A DNA stretch of 62,000 nucleotides from Tubiluchus corallicola (Eukaryota > Priapulida > Priapulimorpha > Priapulimorphida > Tubiluchidae): contig JAQGDQ010002366.1 in assembly GCA_030141605.1 (NCBI GenBank), positions 371,160-433,159 of the forward strand, given 5' to 3'. This document shows, piece by piece, positions 12,556 through 25,789 of the stretch. The notes beneath the pieces were generated by a model, which saw only the letters and a program-made list of their open reading frames with translations, did no database searches and was not told the origin of the DNA. A program made the translations under genes and the position numbers. Position 1 is the first letter of the stretch. Every line of letters begins with the position of its first letter.

Positions 12556-14690
12556 CTTTCTTCTTAGAATATAAGAGTGATCTCCTGAAACTTACCGTCT
12601 TTACTACATGAATAAAAAGCTACCCTCTTCTTAGTTTCAAAAAGATTTTTTATTTATTTCAGGAGCATTCGCCGTATTATTCATATATCTTTCTTCTTTT
12701 TGGTCCAAGCCAAGGACTGCCATCCGGTCCTTGTTGATGTTTTAAACAATTTGTCTTCTTTTCCCTCATCGTCGTCATCATCATCATTCTCACCATCGTC
12801 ATCATTTGTCGTCATAATCTTCATCTGTCATTGTCATCATCATTATCGTCTACATTGTCATCGCCGTTATCACTATTATCGCAACATCATGATTGTTGCC
12901 ATTGCTGCTTCATTGAATGCGTGCCCTCAATGACGTCAACCCGATCAAATTGATACGAATAACCAAGTTACTAACTTTTAAAAAAATTGTAGGTTACTGC
13001 TAATAACTAAGTACGGATACCTGGTAGATCCTGCACCAATTAATAACTGTGGATTCTGCAGTCTCACAATTCAACCTACTACGATTATTTCTTTCTCCGC
13101 ATCCTCAGGAGATCCAGTCTAGTAATTATCCACCCGCATCATCCTGTCGTAATTTTGCCTGACCTTTCGGCGCAGTGACAGCTAAAGGAAGCTTTATTTT
13201 ACAGCTGTTGTAATTAAGTAACCCATAAAATGAACGCGTGAGACCGCTTTCTGACAAAAATCAATTAGATGGGCTTGTAAAAAATTAAAACAAAGTTAAT
13301 GCACTTACAGCAAACGTATAATTATCGTTAATGGATGTAGCGGAAAGATTGCAGGTATACGATAAAATAATTATTATGTACTATTAGTGGATTTACTTTT
13401 CTCGCTTCCTTTCACTAGCGGTACACTATTTAGTCCACAGGGGTTTCATGTAGCCAGTGTTTGATCCAATAATTCTACGGATATGCGTGTATATAGCACA
13501 AATAACGGCAGAATGTCTTTCAAGTCTTAAATAGTTTTTTGTTGATGTTCGCACAAAGAAGATTTTCAACCTCAAGAAGTTTATTCTCAGCACCGCTAGA
13601 CCATGTGCAGGTTGTTTACTGTCATCATATCAATATTATGTACGGTATGTATCCATCAGTCGATATTTAGAGTAGAGTATTTATTTAGAGTAAAACTGTT
13701 AAGAGAAATAGGATAAATTACATTTAGAAGACACTTTACGAAATTAAGCTATTTTATTCAACTGTGAACTCTAACAGGTTCTAAAAATATACCAGTGAAT
13801 CCAAACCTTGCATTTGCGAATTAAATTGACTCAGTATCTAAAACGCAAAGTTGCTCTTCAATATAGAACTGTGGGCTAAAGCACAACAATGCATGTACGT
13901 AGTTAGCAGTAGTGCATGCATTGATTTGTTTAAATAATCGATTTCTGTCAAGTGTTTGCTCCATGTCATTCATCCAGTATTTACTACTGGAACTAATTTG
14001 AAAATTGGTCATTTATAACTCTTGAGCCATGGGTCCTAAGTGTCCTTAAGTTCTGAAGTATCAGCACATTATTGGCTCCCAAGAGCAAGACAGTTTGACA
14101 TCTGTCCAATGCTCAGAACAAAGGCCAGAGAAGTTTGGTGCTAAAATTTATTACTGAAAAGTTTAAAATACCCATTGGTTTTCTCCAAATATTCAAAGTT
14201 GACCTCACTTAACAGTAAATTTACAAACTGTAAAAAGTTTCATGCAAACGCTTAATACTTGCAATCATTTTAGTTAGGTGATTGTTGTTTAATTCATATG
14301 TCTGTAATTATTATATATATATATATATTGTTTTAAATCCAATCTGGGAAACTAACAATCAATTTTCATTGAGAATTCAGTGAATTCAATTCGCAGTTAA
14401 TTCAATCGTATGCTTATAGTAAGCAAGCATAGTATATGATCACGTAAACCACAATGTGCTAAATGATGACTTGCAGATTAAGAGCTAATGCTCATGCTGA
14501 TGCTGATGCTGTCGTTGGGTTCCTTCAATTGCGATACTTTTGAAAAACACACAGATCTTTTCTATAAAAATGAGAAACACTGTACATCGTTGTTTTTTAG
14601 TCAGCAGTAGATTAAGACTGAGAATATCCATTTTTTCTAAGTCTATAATAATGAACTATCAATAAAGGCTGGCTGAATGTCTTTATGTGA
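12556..14690. other. Non-coding stretch
   Basis: It contains an imperfect TCATCG/TCATCA trinucleotide tract (about 12766-12880) that gives a spurious Ser-rich frame, and an AT-dinucleotide run near 14313-14330. No gene is recognised. Confidence 0.45.
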
Positions 14691-14730
14691 TTAACAGACG
14701 TTTCGCTCCACTTTGAGCGTTGCCAATGTT
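14691..14730 (-). repeat. Hammerhead-like hairpin-GAAACG motif
   Basis: On the minus strand a hairpin with 5-bp stem CGCTC/GAGCG (14715-14719 with 14704-14708) runs directly into GAAACGTCTG. It has the same layout as the ends of the palindrome at 12.1-12.5 kb, with a different stem. There is no canonical CUGAUGA box. Confidence 0.4.
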
Positions 14731-17405
14731 GTAAAAATTTGTATTGCTAAAAGTAAACATGCAACATTGTAACAACAAATAGTTCTACGAATCTACACTA
14801 TGTGTAACAGAGTAGGCCTATGCCAAATTAACATTACGCTGTAACTTATACAATTCATTCTGTTTTATTCCATCTAGCAAAGCTTCATTTAGCATTGCCA
14901 GAGATTCGCGAGCCTATTCAATTCATTTTATTTCTGTCAATGCCAGCTTCTTACGTGATTGAAATTTTGAAATCTACATCAAACAAGTGCTCTAAATAAC
15001 CACGTTCTTATAATTGTTGTTTGACTTGTCGATGTTTGACATTTAACATTAAACAGCGTTTGTGGTACTCAACGGGTTGATTTTTCGAAAAAGAAAAGTG
15101 CTTTAATAATTTAGTTTCAACTGCACACGGCAAACAAGCAGGTACTTAAGTTTTTTTACAAGCATCGGCACTGTGAAAGCACGACTGAGTGTTCAACGTG
15201 ACAGGCTATACATAATGTAGACCTAGATAGCGGTGGCTGGATCAGACACTAGCTCACGGTCTAGAAAAATCACATGACAACTGCAAGGTGAGCTGACAGA
15301 GCTTCTGATGCGTTTATATGATATATATTTTAATTAGCATTACAGCAAGTAAAACCGCACAGAAACAGTTATCATGTCAGTTACGCGTCCAATTTCTAAC
15401 TTTGCACAAAGTTGCTTAAGTTGGGATGCTCAGCTATTCTTGCTGCAATCACAGTGCATTCCAACTTTACGCTTGATAAAATCTTGGAGTTGGAATTCGC
15501 AGGTGAAGAAACAATTAGTTTGGGAGTAAACAGATTGTAATAGAAATTCACTTGTTTAAATGGAGGCACTAAATGTACCAAATCTTAATAATTTACATGT
15601 TAAAATCCACATCTTCATCAGTCGTCTGGATCTCAAAAGAGATAGGTTGATAGATCCCAACTGCTGTTAGGTTGGTCAGCTATCAGATTAGTTAGACATT
15701 TCAGAATGGCTAATTATTTTCTCGACGTTTTGTTTAGTAATTTGAACTTTAGGATGCCTTTGGCTAGCCCTTCTTTCCGTTAGGTCCCGCCGTTGAATAT
15801 TCCGCATAGACTCAAGTTGTACCAAACTATATAGAATAATACAGGTGGTAAGCTTGAGTGAATACAAAACTGCATATTTGGGTCATTACTTTTATGTAAC
15901 TTGTATTACTTAGCGAATCAACATTATAAGGTATAGGCGCACTTTGGTGTTGTAATGACGGCCGCCAAAAAGAAGACAGAAAGACAAAAACAAGATTTAT
16001 TTACCGTCGCTCACTTAACAGACAATATTAGCACTACACTATTTAGCAGCAATACGGGTAAGGACACAGCACACAAATAACGAATAACATGTAAGGTATA
16101 TGCCTTGGCGTTGGCAGTCGCTAGTATCGGACTCGAGACTGCCAATACTGGATTCCTGTAATCTTGTACTCCATAACCAGTGGTGACGACGCAAAAATGC
16201 GAATTGAATGCAGAAATTTATAAGTAGAAACTGCCAGACTTCAATCACGTGTTCCTCATGCTGGTTGCGATTACGGGGTATGTGCTGAGCAGGAAAATAC
16301 ACCAATCCATTCACAAACTGTATTGGCGAGGCCATTCCATATCAGCAGTTTCATACGTGGTATGCAATGAGCATATGCAAAGGCTTCCTTTCGAAGCAAT
16401 CCATTGCAATATGGAAGGGTGTACCTGAAATTATACTGAAAATCTTGAATTGCTTAAAATTAAAGTAAATTGGCAACTCATCACGTTCCTCTATCTTTCA
16501 CGTTCAGGCAAAAACAATTTTTCAGCTTCTAGAGTTGAACGCAACAGCTACCTGTTCAGTTTGTCAAGCTTGAGAACTACAAACTTCAACACACCAACTT
16601 TAAAATATTAAAGATAGAAGCAACTGCGTTATGTTTGCTTAACAGAGCCACAAGGAAATCCTCAATATTTTCACTCTGAAGCCACGTTTTAGAACAAATC
16701 TACAAAAACGTTTTCACATGAAGCCACTTTGTACGCTTTCTGGTTTACGTTCCTTCATTCTAAATTTCTAATCTAATTTGAAGGCAATGAGACCTTCTAA
16801 ACATTTGAAGGACTCCTGGATATTGACATATTATTTCCACGGAAAACGTTTCAAACAAATAATTAATACTTGCCTGTAAATAATTGATTAAATGAAGTCT
16901 ATAGCAGCTGCAAGTTGCTTTTTATTGTTCCTTGTAATTAGTTTGGCCAGCTAGACAAGCAAAAGGGTCAGCTACAAAATTGACAAACGATTTATCATAA
17001 AGTTGCATCTCAAATCAGAGCGAGGTAAAATTAAGCAGTACGGGATCTGCAAAGTTCTCGGCTTGGTGAGAAACTCTGTCACATTCTGCAAACAGTGACC
17101 ATGGAAAAAAGTAAAAAGATTTGCAAATTATGGAAAATGGTTTTACATCATTTGTTATACAATTTGTAAATATGTATAACAAATATTTTGTGCAATATAA
17201 GCAAAAAAAATCTTTTTAGCACATAACTCCATGGATACTGGGGTATGTCTTATTAAAAAGTAAAATTTATTGTCTTTATTTACGATAGCATTTTTACAAC
17301 TGAACATCAAAAATAGATTTAGAAGTAAGTCCAGTAAAACTCTAAGCAGAATATCTATAAGTTAAAAAAAGCACGAAAGCAGTACTAAATTAGAAACTCT
17401 GTAAA
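14731..17405. other. Non-coding stretch
   Basis: No convincing gene. A minus-strand frame at 16039-16335 has a short RNRNQHEEHV segment that faintly recalls Ty3/Gypsy reverse transcriptase, but the rest does not follow, so I do not annotate it. Confidence 0.4.
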
Positions 17406-17410
17406 CCTTT

Positions 17411-17485
17411 GTACAGCCACTGAGACTTGAACCCAAGACCTTCTGCTTTTGGGTAACTATGCTAACCATTACACCACAGAGGTAC
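17411..17485 (-). repeat. tRNA-like relic (tRNA-Gln-like; probable SINE head)
   Basis: On the minus strand there is a perfect Pol III A box (TGGTGTAATGG) and, about 30 nt later, a B box with one mismatch (GGTTCAAGTCT). The T-arm can pair (TTGGG/CTCAG). The D-arm region closely resembles tRNA-Gln (GGTGTAATGGTTAGCA). The anticodon stem and acceptor stem pair poorly and the anticodon loop lacks the invariant U33, so it is not a working tRNA. It is a tRNA pseudogene or the head of a tRNA-derived SINE. Confidence 0.5.
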
Positions 17486-17489
17486 TTGA

Positions 17490-19010
17490 CCTACGATAAA
17501 CAATTAAAGGCGTAGCAACAGGTAGTCATATATGACCTTTACTTGAAAACGGCACAGGTTGAATACGGCTACTGTCGTACTGAACGATTAATTAATAACA
17601 AAAGCGGCGTTCGTGCAAGGCTAGCTGCTCTTGCGGTGGCCGACATTACTGCTGAGCTGTTACACACATGTACCAACCATCAGACGAGCAGCAGACAATA
17701 ACGCAGAATACTTTCACGTTATGTCCACACTGTCATAAGTAATTCGGCAGTGACGATACAGCAGTTTCACTTTTTTGCTAATTTTCATCCGCAAGCAGTG
17801 TCGATCTAAGAGAATCCATATGGTGACTTTTTGTCATTGTTCATGTATGGCATTCATTTATCTTAGACAGCTACTTTCAATTCATGTTAAATCGCCAACG
17901 CAGAGGGCTAAAGTCACGAAACTTGCAAAATAGACACCTGGTGTACTGGCCTCGACATTATGCCATACCATATTGGAAACTTTGGATGTGGCAAGGGCTG
18001 TCAACTTGGCCTAACGCCAGAAGCTTTAAATCTTTATTATGTTACTTGATGATTAACGAAAATAAATCAGCAATGGTACAAGGAGAAAGAAAACCAGGGA
18101 TTATTGCCGAAGAAAAATAACAAATACTTATTTAGTAGTCGTCATCAAAAACTTTATTGTCGATTGACAACATGCTAATTCGTCGTTAACATAAAGACGT
18201 ACAACACTGAGAATTGATCATTACCTATATGTGCACCTATAACTGAAGCTAATTTCCATAATTTCCAAAACAAATGCGGGACAGCAGGCGGTTCTTCTAA
18301 ACAACTGGTGAAATTCTGTTCCGTCTAAAGCTTTCCTTTTGTCGATTTTTGAGAATCAATCTAGAAATGAATCACTCATTTACTGGACTTCTTACTAATG
18401 AAAATCTGGTAATCCGTGTGGCTACAAATTCATTTTGTTTAGACAGAAATCTGAAACTGAACAGAATGGAGGTAAATTGCTTTCAGCCAGATAAGCCGCA
18501 GACTCCTCGATGGCTTTGCAGCTGCAATTCCATGTTTCCTGCGCTTGATTTAATTGTCTATTTGTAATGGAGTGGAGCCGGCTAATCATTAGCATGTAGT
18601 TGTGATGGGCTTCAGCAAGAAAAAAAAGAAAATCGAAACAAGTGAAGCCAGAGCAGCAACACAGAAAATTTTCCATGATGTGCAGACAGCATTATCTTCA
18701 GAAAATGGCAAGTGCAGAGAAAATTGAAGTCCTGAAAGAAATGGAATGATTCTGTTGTCTTGCAGCAAAAACGTTATTGGCGTGTTTACTTAAGTTTATC
18801 AGCTGTATAATTGCTTGTATTTGCATCAGACTCGGTTTCAGTTAAAATTATCTTTTCAAACTGAAACATTCAGCGCCAAGACAATTCCGACAATTTTCCT
18901 GTCCTGCTGTTTGAAATAGACATGTTTGAAGTATCAGGTCCCTTCTATATAAGTCTGCCTTGTTTCGTTACTGAAATTCTATCCAACGAATCAGTTTTCC
19001 CAACGCAGGC
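17490..19010. other. Non-coding stretch
   Basis: Only short unrelated frames are present. Nothing is recognised. Confidence 0.4.
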
Positions 19011-19023
19011 AGGCTTTAATCTG

Positions 19024-19860
19024 TCATTTGATAACAACTTTCCGTAGTGGAGGTAGAATGGTTCCTCGTTTTGCAAATACATATTTGCTTGTATCTAATC
19101 GTTTTGACACCAATGTGGCCTTTGTGCTATGAGAAAAAGTCCTCGTAAGAGTCATCTTTCGTGTGGATTCCTTCAGAAATATTCTTGGCTTTGTGACTAT
19201 CACCTTCGCTGACAAGATTGTCAGTTTTGCAGATGAGTACTGCAAAGTCGTCTTTGGGAATTGTTCAACTATACTATATCTGCGTGTATCGAAGTGTTGA
19301 GCTGGTGAAGCTAATTTCCCTGCCGACTAAAGTGTGACAATGCACTTTTTCGGTTTGACATGTCATGCATGTTTTTGCCCATAGTGCAGTGTATTTCTTA
19401 AGGCCATCCCATACAAAAGTTGATGTATTTACTGTCCTTGTGGTACGAATCGATGGATGAGACAATTTATGTATCGTGTCAAAATGCCACGTTACCATTT
19501 CTGCAGTACGGATGCATTCTACCAAAGGATCGCTTTGCCTGAGTTGGCGATTGGAACGTTTTTAAAAGTAAAAATAAAGACAAAGACAGCGTGGTAAGCT
19601 TGTACATTTTTATCTTCCCATTGTAAATAGGCCATAGCTTCACAACCGAGACTTGGTAACACAGCACTGATTATTACTGCACGTGATAGGGTGTCAGCTA
19701 CAACGTTATGTTACCCATCGATATGCTGGGTGCTTGTTGAAAATTCTGAAATGCAGGTTGTTTTGAACTGTCCATAGATCACAAATTCTTGAAAAATAAT
19801 TTGCATATCGATTGCAATGACAACGGTGTAGTTAACATGCTTTAGCGTGCAGTAATAAGC
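19024..19860 (-). mobile_element. Ty3/Gypsy LTR-retrotransposon pol relic (RNase H end, integrase, pol C-terminus)
   Basis: Three pieces of a Ty3/Gypsy polyprotein lie in order on the minus strand. At 19682-19706 is NVVADTLSR, the classic end of the RNase H domain, preceded at about 19690-19740 by the ISEFSTSTQHIDG stretch. At 19274-19525 is the integrase zinc-binding region, with HKLSHPS followed by WAKTCMTCQTEKVHCHT (HHCC). At 19024-19245 is LDTSKYVFAKRGTILPPL, resembling the conserved segment near the pol C-terminus. The catalytic core of the integrase between the last two is missing and the frames are broken by stops and shifts, so the copy is dead. No LTRs were found next to it. Confidence 0.77.
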
Positions 19861-20116
19861 AATGATGCGTTACCAAGTGTGGGTTTTGAAACCAGCTGTT
19901 GCCCATTGTTTCTACATACGCTGTACCATATTATTAAATGACAACTTACGTTGAGTGCTTGATACATTCAATAATTCAAAAACCTAACAATGGGACCACA
20001 ACCATGTACATTTTAGTGTGGTAGTACAGCTTTCAATACATTATTGAATTACTGATTTTTGAATTATTGATTATATACATATATACATATTTTTCGCAAA
20101 CTTTACACTCCTAGAA

Positions 20117-20245
20117 AACGGGAACGTGCCAGGGGCAGTGCTTGAGGAGGTCGGATAGCCCGTTCGATGTTGGGTGACATAAGAATATTTAGAACTCGCG
20201 GCAGCGCCCCGGCTTCCCGGAACGGGTGTTTTCCCGGACCCAACT
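20117..20245 (+). repeat. 129-bp GC-rich dispersed repeat, copy A, ending in a hairpin
   Basis: This copy shares its length and most of its sequence with 28982-29110. Both begin AACGGGAACG, contain ATATTTAGAA and end CGTTTTCCCGGACCCAACT or close to it. In copy A the last ten bases (20236-20245) form a perfect 10-bp hairpin with 20253-20262 around a 7-nt loop. It stands out as GC-rich in AT-rich surroundings. Confidence 0.75.
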
Positions 20246-20262
20246 ACCTGATAGTTGGGTCC

Positions 20263-23200
20263 AGATTATTAACCTGGCTGATAAACTTGTATCTCTTAAT
20301 AATTAATAGTCAAATTACGTTACCATCATTACGGGCGCTGTAGGCAAAGACTTTGTAGAATGTGTAGAACGTTTAAGCATTACTGATTATTGGTGGATGT
20401 TCTTAATAGCGGTTGTTTTGTTGTCATTATCGTTGTCATCATCGCTGTCGATATGGGGTGGTGCGGTATGGGTTGTGATTATGATCATTGTAGGTTTTTG
20501 TGGGATTTGGCTAGTACAATAATATTAATATATCAGCTACTGTAGGAAATGATGTTACGATTCTGAAAATGGAAGAAAATCACTTCACAATTAAAAACAC
20601 GAGCGAGCTTCTAATTATAAAAACAAATGTTTGTAATACAGGTTAAAATACGTTATTTTAATTTATAATATTTTGAATAATCAAAGTTGTACAGCGTACA
20701 GGATATGTTATTGAATGGGTATGTATCGGTGCGATGTCATATGGTGCTATGTCATACTAACTATACATGTTATTCTTATCCTAAATGTTGTGCCAATGGC
20801 GTCTTAAGCTCCAAAATGTGCCAAAAATAATCAACAAAATTACAGGATTAAAATCACATTAATAAGTTCATGACTTTTACTGGACAACAAAGATTGGGTA
20901 ACAAATATATTTTACATAATTTTACTTAATTTTACACACGCGTTTTCTTTATACACGTAATAATATGTAAGACGCTACGGTTGTATTAGCGCCCATAAAA
21001 TATAGTACGTCATTTGCATCTTCTGCTGCTGTTCTTCAGCATCCACGCTCACGTCAAGAAATTAATTATGATTATTGAAGACTTCAAATCGAAATCAGAA
21101 AAAATCTGGCGACAACAGTTCTGTAACGCAAGTAATCAATCTCGCCCGAGAATTCTTTTCCGAAAAGAATAATCGTTCATTAATTACATGATGCCTTTCA
21201 CGAAACACTAATCATCTACTGTTGCATAATTTAGCATTCATTAACGTGTTCGTCTAAATTATCCCTCAGCCTGCGGGTCTCATCGTTATGATATTAAAAC
21301 TCTTGCAGGGCGGACAGCTATAACTTTTGGGGTGCTCTGAAGATGGCGTTTCGTTAAGTTGATATTTGTCTTAAGCAGCGGGCTACTCCATTAATGTATG
21401 TAGTTATCTGTGCTTAACAGCCCTGTTACAGGTGGAAAGTGCACTATACTTTATCTCACAGTGTAAAACCCCTGTATAGAAACAATGGAACTGATGGAAG
21501 AGAGCTGATGAAGAAATTCCATTAGAGCTTCATAAAGTCGCCAGTGACATTTCGCAAGCAAAGAGTATAAGAGATCTGTTTCTACGCAATGAAAAACGCT
21601 TGCAGCATCCTGATCCTGCTGTTGAGAAGCCATGCAGATCTTGTACTGATATGAGCTGGCTTCAGTAATACGCACCATTCTAGCTCATGTACGGCAAAAA
21701 CGATTCTCTTGTGGCACCAAGTCAATGTAGAACTCATAAATCTCTGCACGGCATGAGTTTTACATAATACATACAGCTAATGCCATTATGGCTGAAATAA
21801 AACTTAAATAATATGGTTTGCCAACTTTGCCATCATTGGTAAATAATGTAGTGTCGAGGAAGTGTCAAGCAAAACGAAGAAATGAAGTTAACAGAAATAA
21901 CAAATTTTACTTAAAACATAAAAACTTAAACTGGCTATTAAATCTGGATTACAAGTATAGTTTTATCTACAGAAGTAAATAATTCAATTGGTTCCATTCT
22001 GCGTTAGAACGTGTTCAGCGTGTACAACAAGCTTTATGAACACCTAAATAAATATTCGGAAAATTTGAGTGAGCGGTTACAGCTAGCAATTCATTGTTAT
22101 TCATCATTATTTGTGGATCTCTACAGGAAGTACCGTGAATCCGTGCTTGTGCAATTTGTTTACTATTAGGGTTATAAAAAGTGTAAAAAGTAAGCGTTGA
22201 TAACCGATAAAAGACTACAATTATTCGTAATGTAAAATAACAAAAGAATATAATGAATGGCTTAATAATTTAGCAAACAGGCTATTTTTATAGCCATTCA
22301 TAAATTATATTGCTTTGTGCAATTGTAGTATGTCTTTTTCCATAAAAGTCGTCATGGATCACTAATACTCGCTGAAACACATTTAGTTTGGAAGCAATAA
22401 TGTTTCATCACATTTTTTTAAGTTGAGTGTTTTTTAGCTTAAAACCGTAAAAACTTTTTCATGTTTAGTGTGATATTTGCAAAGAGTCAATGAAAATGTC
22501 AATATTAATCCTCACTAGGTCAAGGTATTTATCAACTTTGATATGCTGCCAGGAAAAATATATTCTTTCAAATTAAGAATACAGATTCGATTCGATTCAA
22601 GCAAGTGTCAAACAAGTAACTACCATGAAGGCGCTAAACTTTTTCTGCAGCCTTGTAGTAAAACAAACTGTTGCATATTAGTATTTGGTAGAAATTTCGT
22701 CTTTGCCACAGCATAAGGACACAAAATCTGAAACATGACGAATAAAATGCAGCGGAAACTAGAGTTCTGTGGCCTGATGATAACACTCTTTCGAATTATT
22801 GATCTAGAAGATTCGGATAGCATTCCGGCTGCGTAGTACATGCAAATAGGTGAAGCAAGCAACAACAAGTGGACTGGGGTGAACTAGTGCCGCCCCCAAT
22901 ATAGCGCCCTGTTGAATAAACGTAGCAAAACAAGTGTTTGAAATTTGGAAGTACTAGGAATGTTAAACGCTATTAAAATGAATACTAATTATTGGGATAT
23001 GGTGTGGTTGAAAAAGATAGCACTGTGGATCACCCCACCATGCAGTATCAAATATTCACGTTACGCTAATTAAATTGAAATTAATAGTTCTTATTTGAAA
23101 TAACCAAGCGAGTGTTTTGAATTGTTCAAAGAAATACTGAATGATAAATGTAATCGAATGTTGCCTAATCCATATATGATTGCAAAAGTAGGGCCAAACA

Positions 23201-25490
23201 TTTGTTTTACGTCGATTAAAAACATACAACTAAAACCTACAAGATATTATATCACCGACGAATAAGTAAAATTATTCAGCTTCAGTTAAAAACTAAAAAT
23301 ACCTGTGCTGTACAATTAAAAGAGACTTAGGGCGTTTTTCTAAGAGATAGTTTTGCATAAGCACATTAGAAAACCTTCATCACGACATAATGTAAAATCT
23401 CAGTTTATAGTTTTCCAAAGATTTTGGTTTTTGAAAAGCACTAGCTTTGGAAGCAGTGTGTGACTTGTTCATGAAGCGATAAAACGAGTTAATTTTTAAA
23501 ATTTAAGTCAGACATAAACATCTGTTAATACAACCACAGAAACCTCTTTAATCGCAGAAGAAATGAACAACGCGGTAATTTGTGGAAGTTGCTAATTGAG
23601 CATCACTTGTTTATTTATGTAAATGAAATCATAGATAACTATTGACGATGGTACTTTTTACTGCTACTGCGTAGCTTACGCAACTAAACTATAATTGATG
23701 CTACACAACTAAACAATGATAATTGATGCCAAGCAACTAAACTATGATAATTAAAAATAAGGAGATAGTTAATCACAAAACGCTACTCCCTTCACTAAGT
23801 TACATACAAATAATTACGCAGATTTCCCAACAAATGAGTGATTAATTCCAAATTCTGGGTGATTATTATTACGTAATTTGATGAAGAGAGAAATGGTTTC
23901 CCGAAATATCATTGTTGTTCATAAACCTTGTTCTGAATAACAATTTCTTAAGTTTTACTGAACGGTGATACTGAAGACATGCAGCACGTAAAATAGTTGC
24001 TATTATTGTTTTAAAGCTTTAAAAGCAAGGAACTCTAAGAACTTCACAAACTGGTTTAAAATAATCGAATTAGATTGATAGATTACCATCATTGTGGATC
24101 AACAAAGGTTACACGGGGGCTCAGCTAAAAATGACATAACGACGAGATCAGGTTTGATTTTTGTGCTCCTTAACTTGAATAATAAGCAAAATTTAATCCA
24201 CGTGGTGATCCAAAATAACCATACACAATAGAGAAGTAATTAAGACTGAAGAACCTCTAAAGTACTAGACCGGCCTCATTAGCGTCATTTCAAATTCAAA
24301 TAGTCGTCCACTTGCGACCACATTCGGTTTCGACCGACTGAACGAATCTTTGTGAATTTGCTAGTTGTTCGTCGTTGCTATTCGTTTGCAACTTAAATAC
24401 TATTGTTTTAACCGTATTAAAATGAACGTGCTTTTCTCGCAGAACAACTAACCATACAACGCCTGTAACGTGACTCAGCTTCATGGCTATGCAAGCAGTT
24501 TCATGCACATGCCAGCAAACATAACAAAAGCTATAGAGCGTGCATGAGGATGAGGGTACTTTGCAATGGCAAAAAATGACTGTTCATAATGCCACCAAAG
24601 GTAAAACAATTTTTTCCTACAAAATGGCCAAGAAAATGACTTCCTTCATTTTTCTTTTGAGGCGCATTCCCATTTTTGTATCTGCTAAAAATTGGAGATA
24701 TAGCTCGAAAAAAACAAGGATTCAATGCTTACGTTACGCTGATTTATCATAACGCACTAAAAATTACCCAAACTAAAAATTATGTACAGTGCATCTTCAA
24801 AACGGTTCTTACAGTAATAAAGTTACTATATAGAGAAATGTCATTTAACGGGATGCAATCTGAGTGTATGATTTGAATTCAATCAAGTTAACCCCAATCG
24901 AGCGAATCTCTCCCCTTTCTTTGTGTGGGCGTTGTAGTGCTCGTCGGGCCCTTCATTCGTCTCAACAACTCCCTGAGTGAACTAATCCCACAAAACACCT
25001 GGTGGTAACAAGATGTTAACACTTTGTTGGCAAAACTGGGTCCCGGGAAGCTCAATTCCAGTTCGTGTCTTATGAGTATTTTTTAAGTGAGATGACGTCA
25101 GAGTTGGCAGTTGGCATGAAAACAGAGGGAGTGCTTGAACTGTGCACCCAGAAATTCAACGATTCAGCTCTCAGGATGTAGCAACATGTCGCACTATAGG
25201 GCATCTCGAATCGTGAGAGTAGCTACTTTGCACTCTGTTATGTGCGTTGTGTTGCCTTGGTAAAGATTTATACCCGTACGACTGTCACTTCTTTACCACA
25301 AAACATACCTTACTGTGGGTACTGAGACTGGTAGGTTTTATTTTTTTATGATTTGCCTTTATACAGAGCTAGGCATATCCCTTTTACAAAGTCCAAAATG
25401 AACCTCGAAATTGACTATGACTATTGTTCTCCAGTCCGCAAAGAACGAACTTTTGTAGGTTATCCACCAGGTAGAAAAAAATGCTACCAA
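20263..25490. other. Non-coding stretch of about 5 kb
   Basis: No gene is recognised. It contains a 120-bp imperfect palindrome (22212-22331). A frame around 25390-25480 just before the minisatellite has an acceptor-like and a donor-like site but no recognisable protein. Confidence 0.4.
22212..22331. repeat. About 120-bp imperfect palindrome
   Basis: The outer arms ACTACAATT / AATTGTAGT and inner arms TGAATGGCT / AGCCATTCA are placed symmetrically, with partial matching between them (GAATATAAT-type blocks). Probably a tiny fold-back element. Confidence 0.6.
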
Positions 25491-25497
25491 AGTTCGT

Positions 25498-25784
25498 CAT
25501 GGGCTGGCTCCGCACCTGAAGCTCATGGGCTGGCTCCTCACCTGAAGCTCATGGGCTGGCTCCGCACCTGAAGCTCATGGGCTAGCTCCTCACCTGAAGC
25601 TCATGGGCTGGCTCCTCACCTAAAGCTCATGGGCTAGCTCCGCACCTGAAGCTCATGGGCTGGCTCCTCACCTGAAGCTCATGGGCTGGCTCCGCACCTG
25701 AAGCTCATGAGCTGGCTCCGCACCTGAAGCTCATGGGCTGGCTCCGCACCTGAAGCTCATGGGCTGGCTCTGCACCTGAAGCTC
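25498..25784. repeat. 26-bp minisatellite, about 11 copies
   Basis: Direct head-to-tail copies of a 26-bp unit starting CATGGGCTGGCTCC. Units differ at a few positions, mainly CCGCACC versus CCTCACC and GGGCTGG versus GGGCTAG. The unit length is not a multiple of three, so any open frame across it is incidental. There are no spacers, so it is not a CRISPR-like array. Confidence 0.97.
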
Positions 25785-25789
25785 AAACC

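Noticed and set aside
16039-16335. Frame with RNRNQHEEHVIEVWQFLL, reminiscent of Ty3/Gypsy RT
   Set aside because: The similarity is limited to about 20 residues and the expected following motifs are absent in all frames.
17411-17485. Functional tRNA gene
   Set aside because: Anticodon and acceptor stems do not pair and U33 is missing; kept only as a tRNA-like relic.
25353-25571. Possible exon before the minisatellite
   Set aside because: Splice-like sites exist but there is no recognisable protein or partner exon, and the frame runs into the repeat.
25498-25784. CRISPR-like regular array
   Set aside because: Contiguous 26-bp units without spacers in a eukaryotic genome; a minisatellite.
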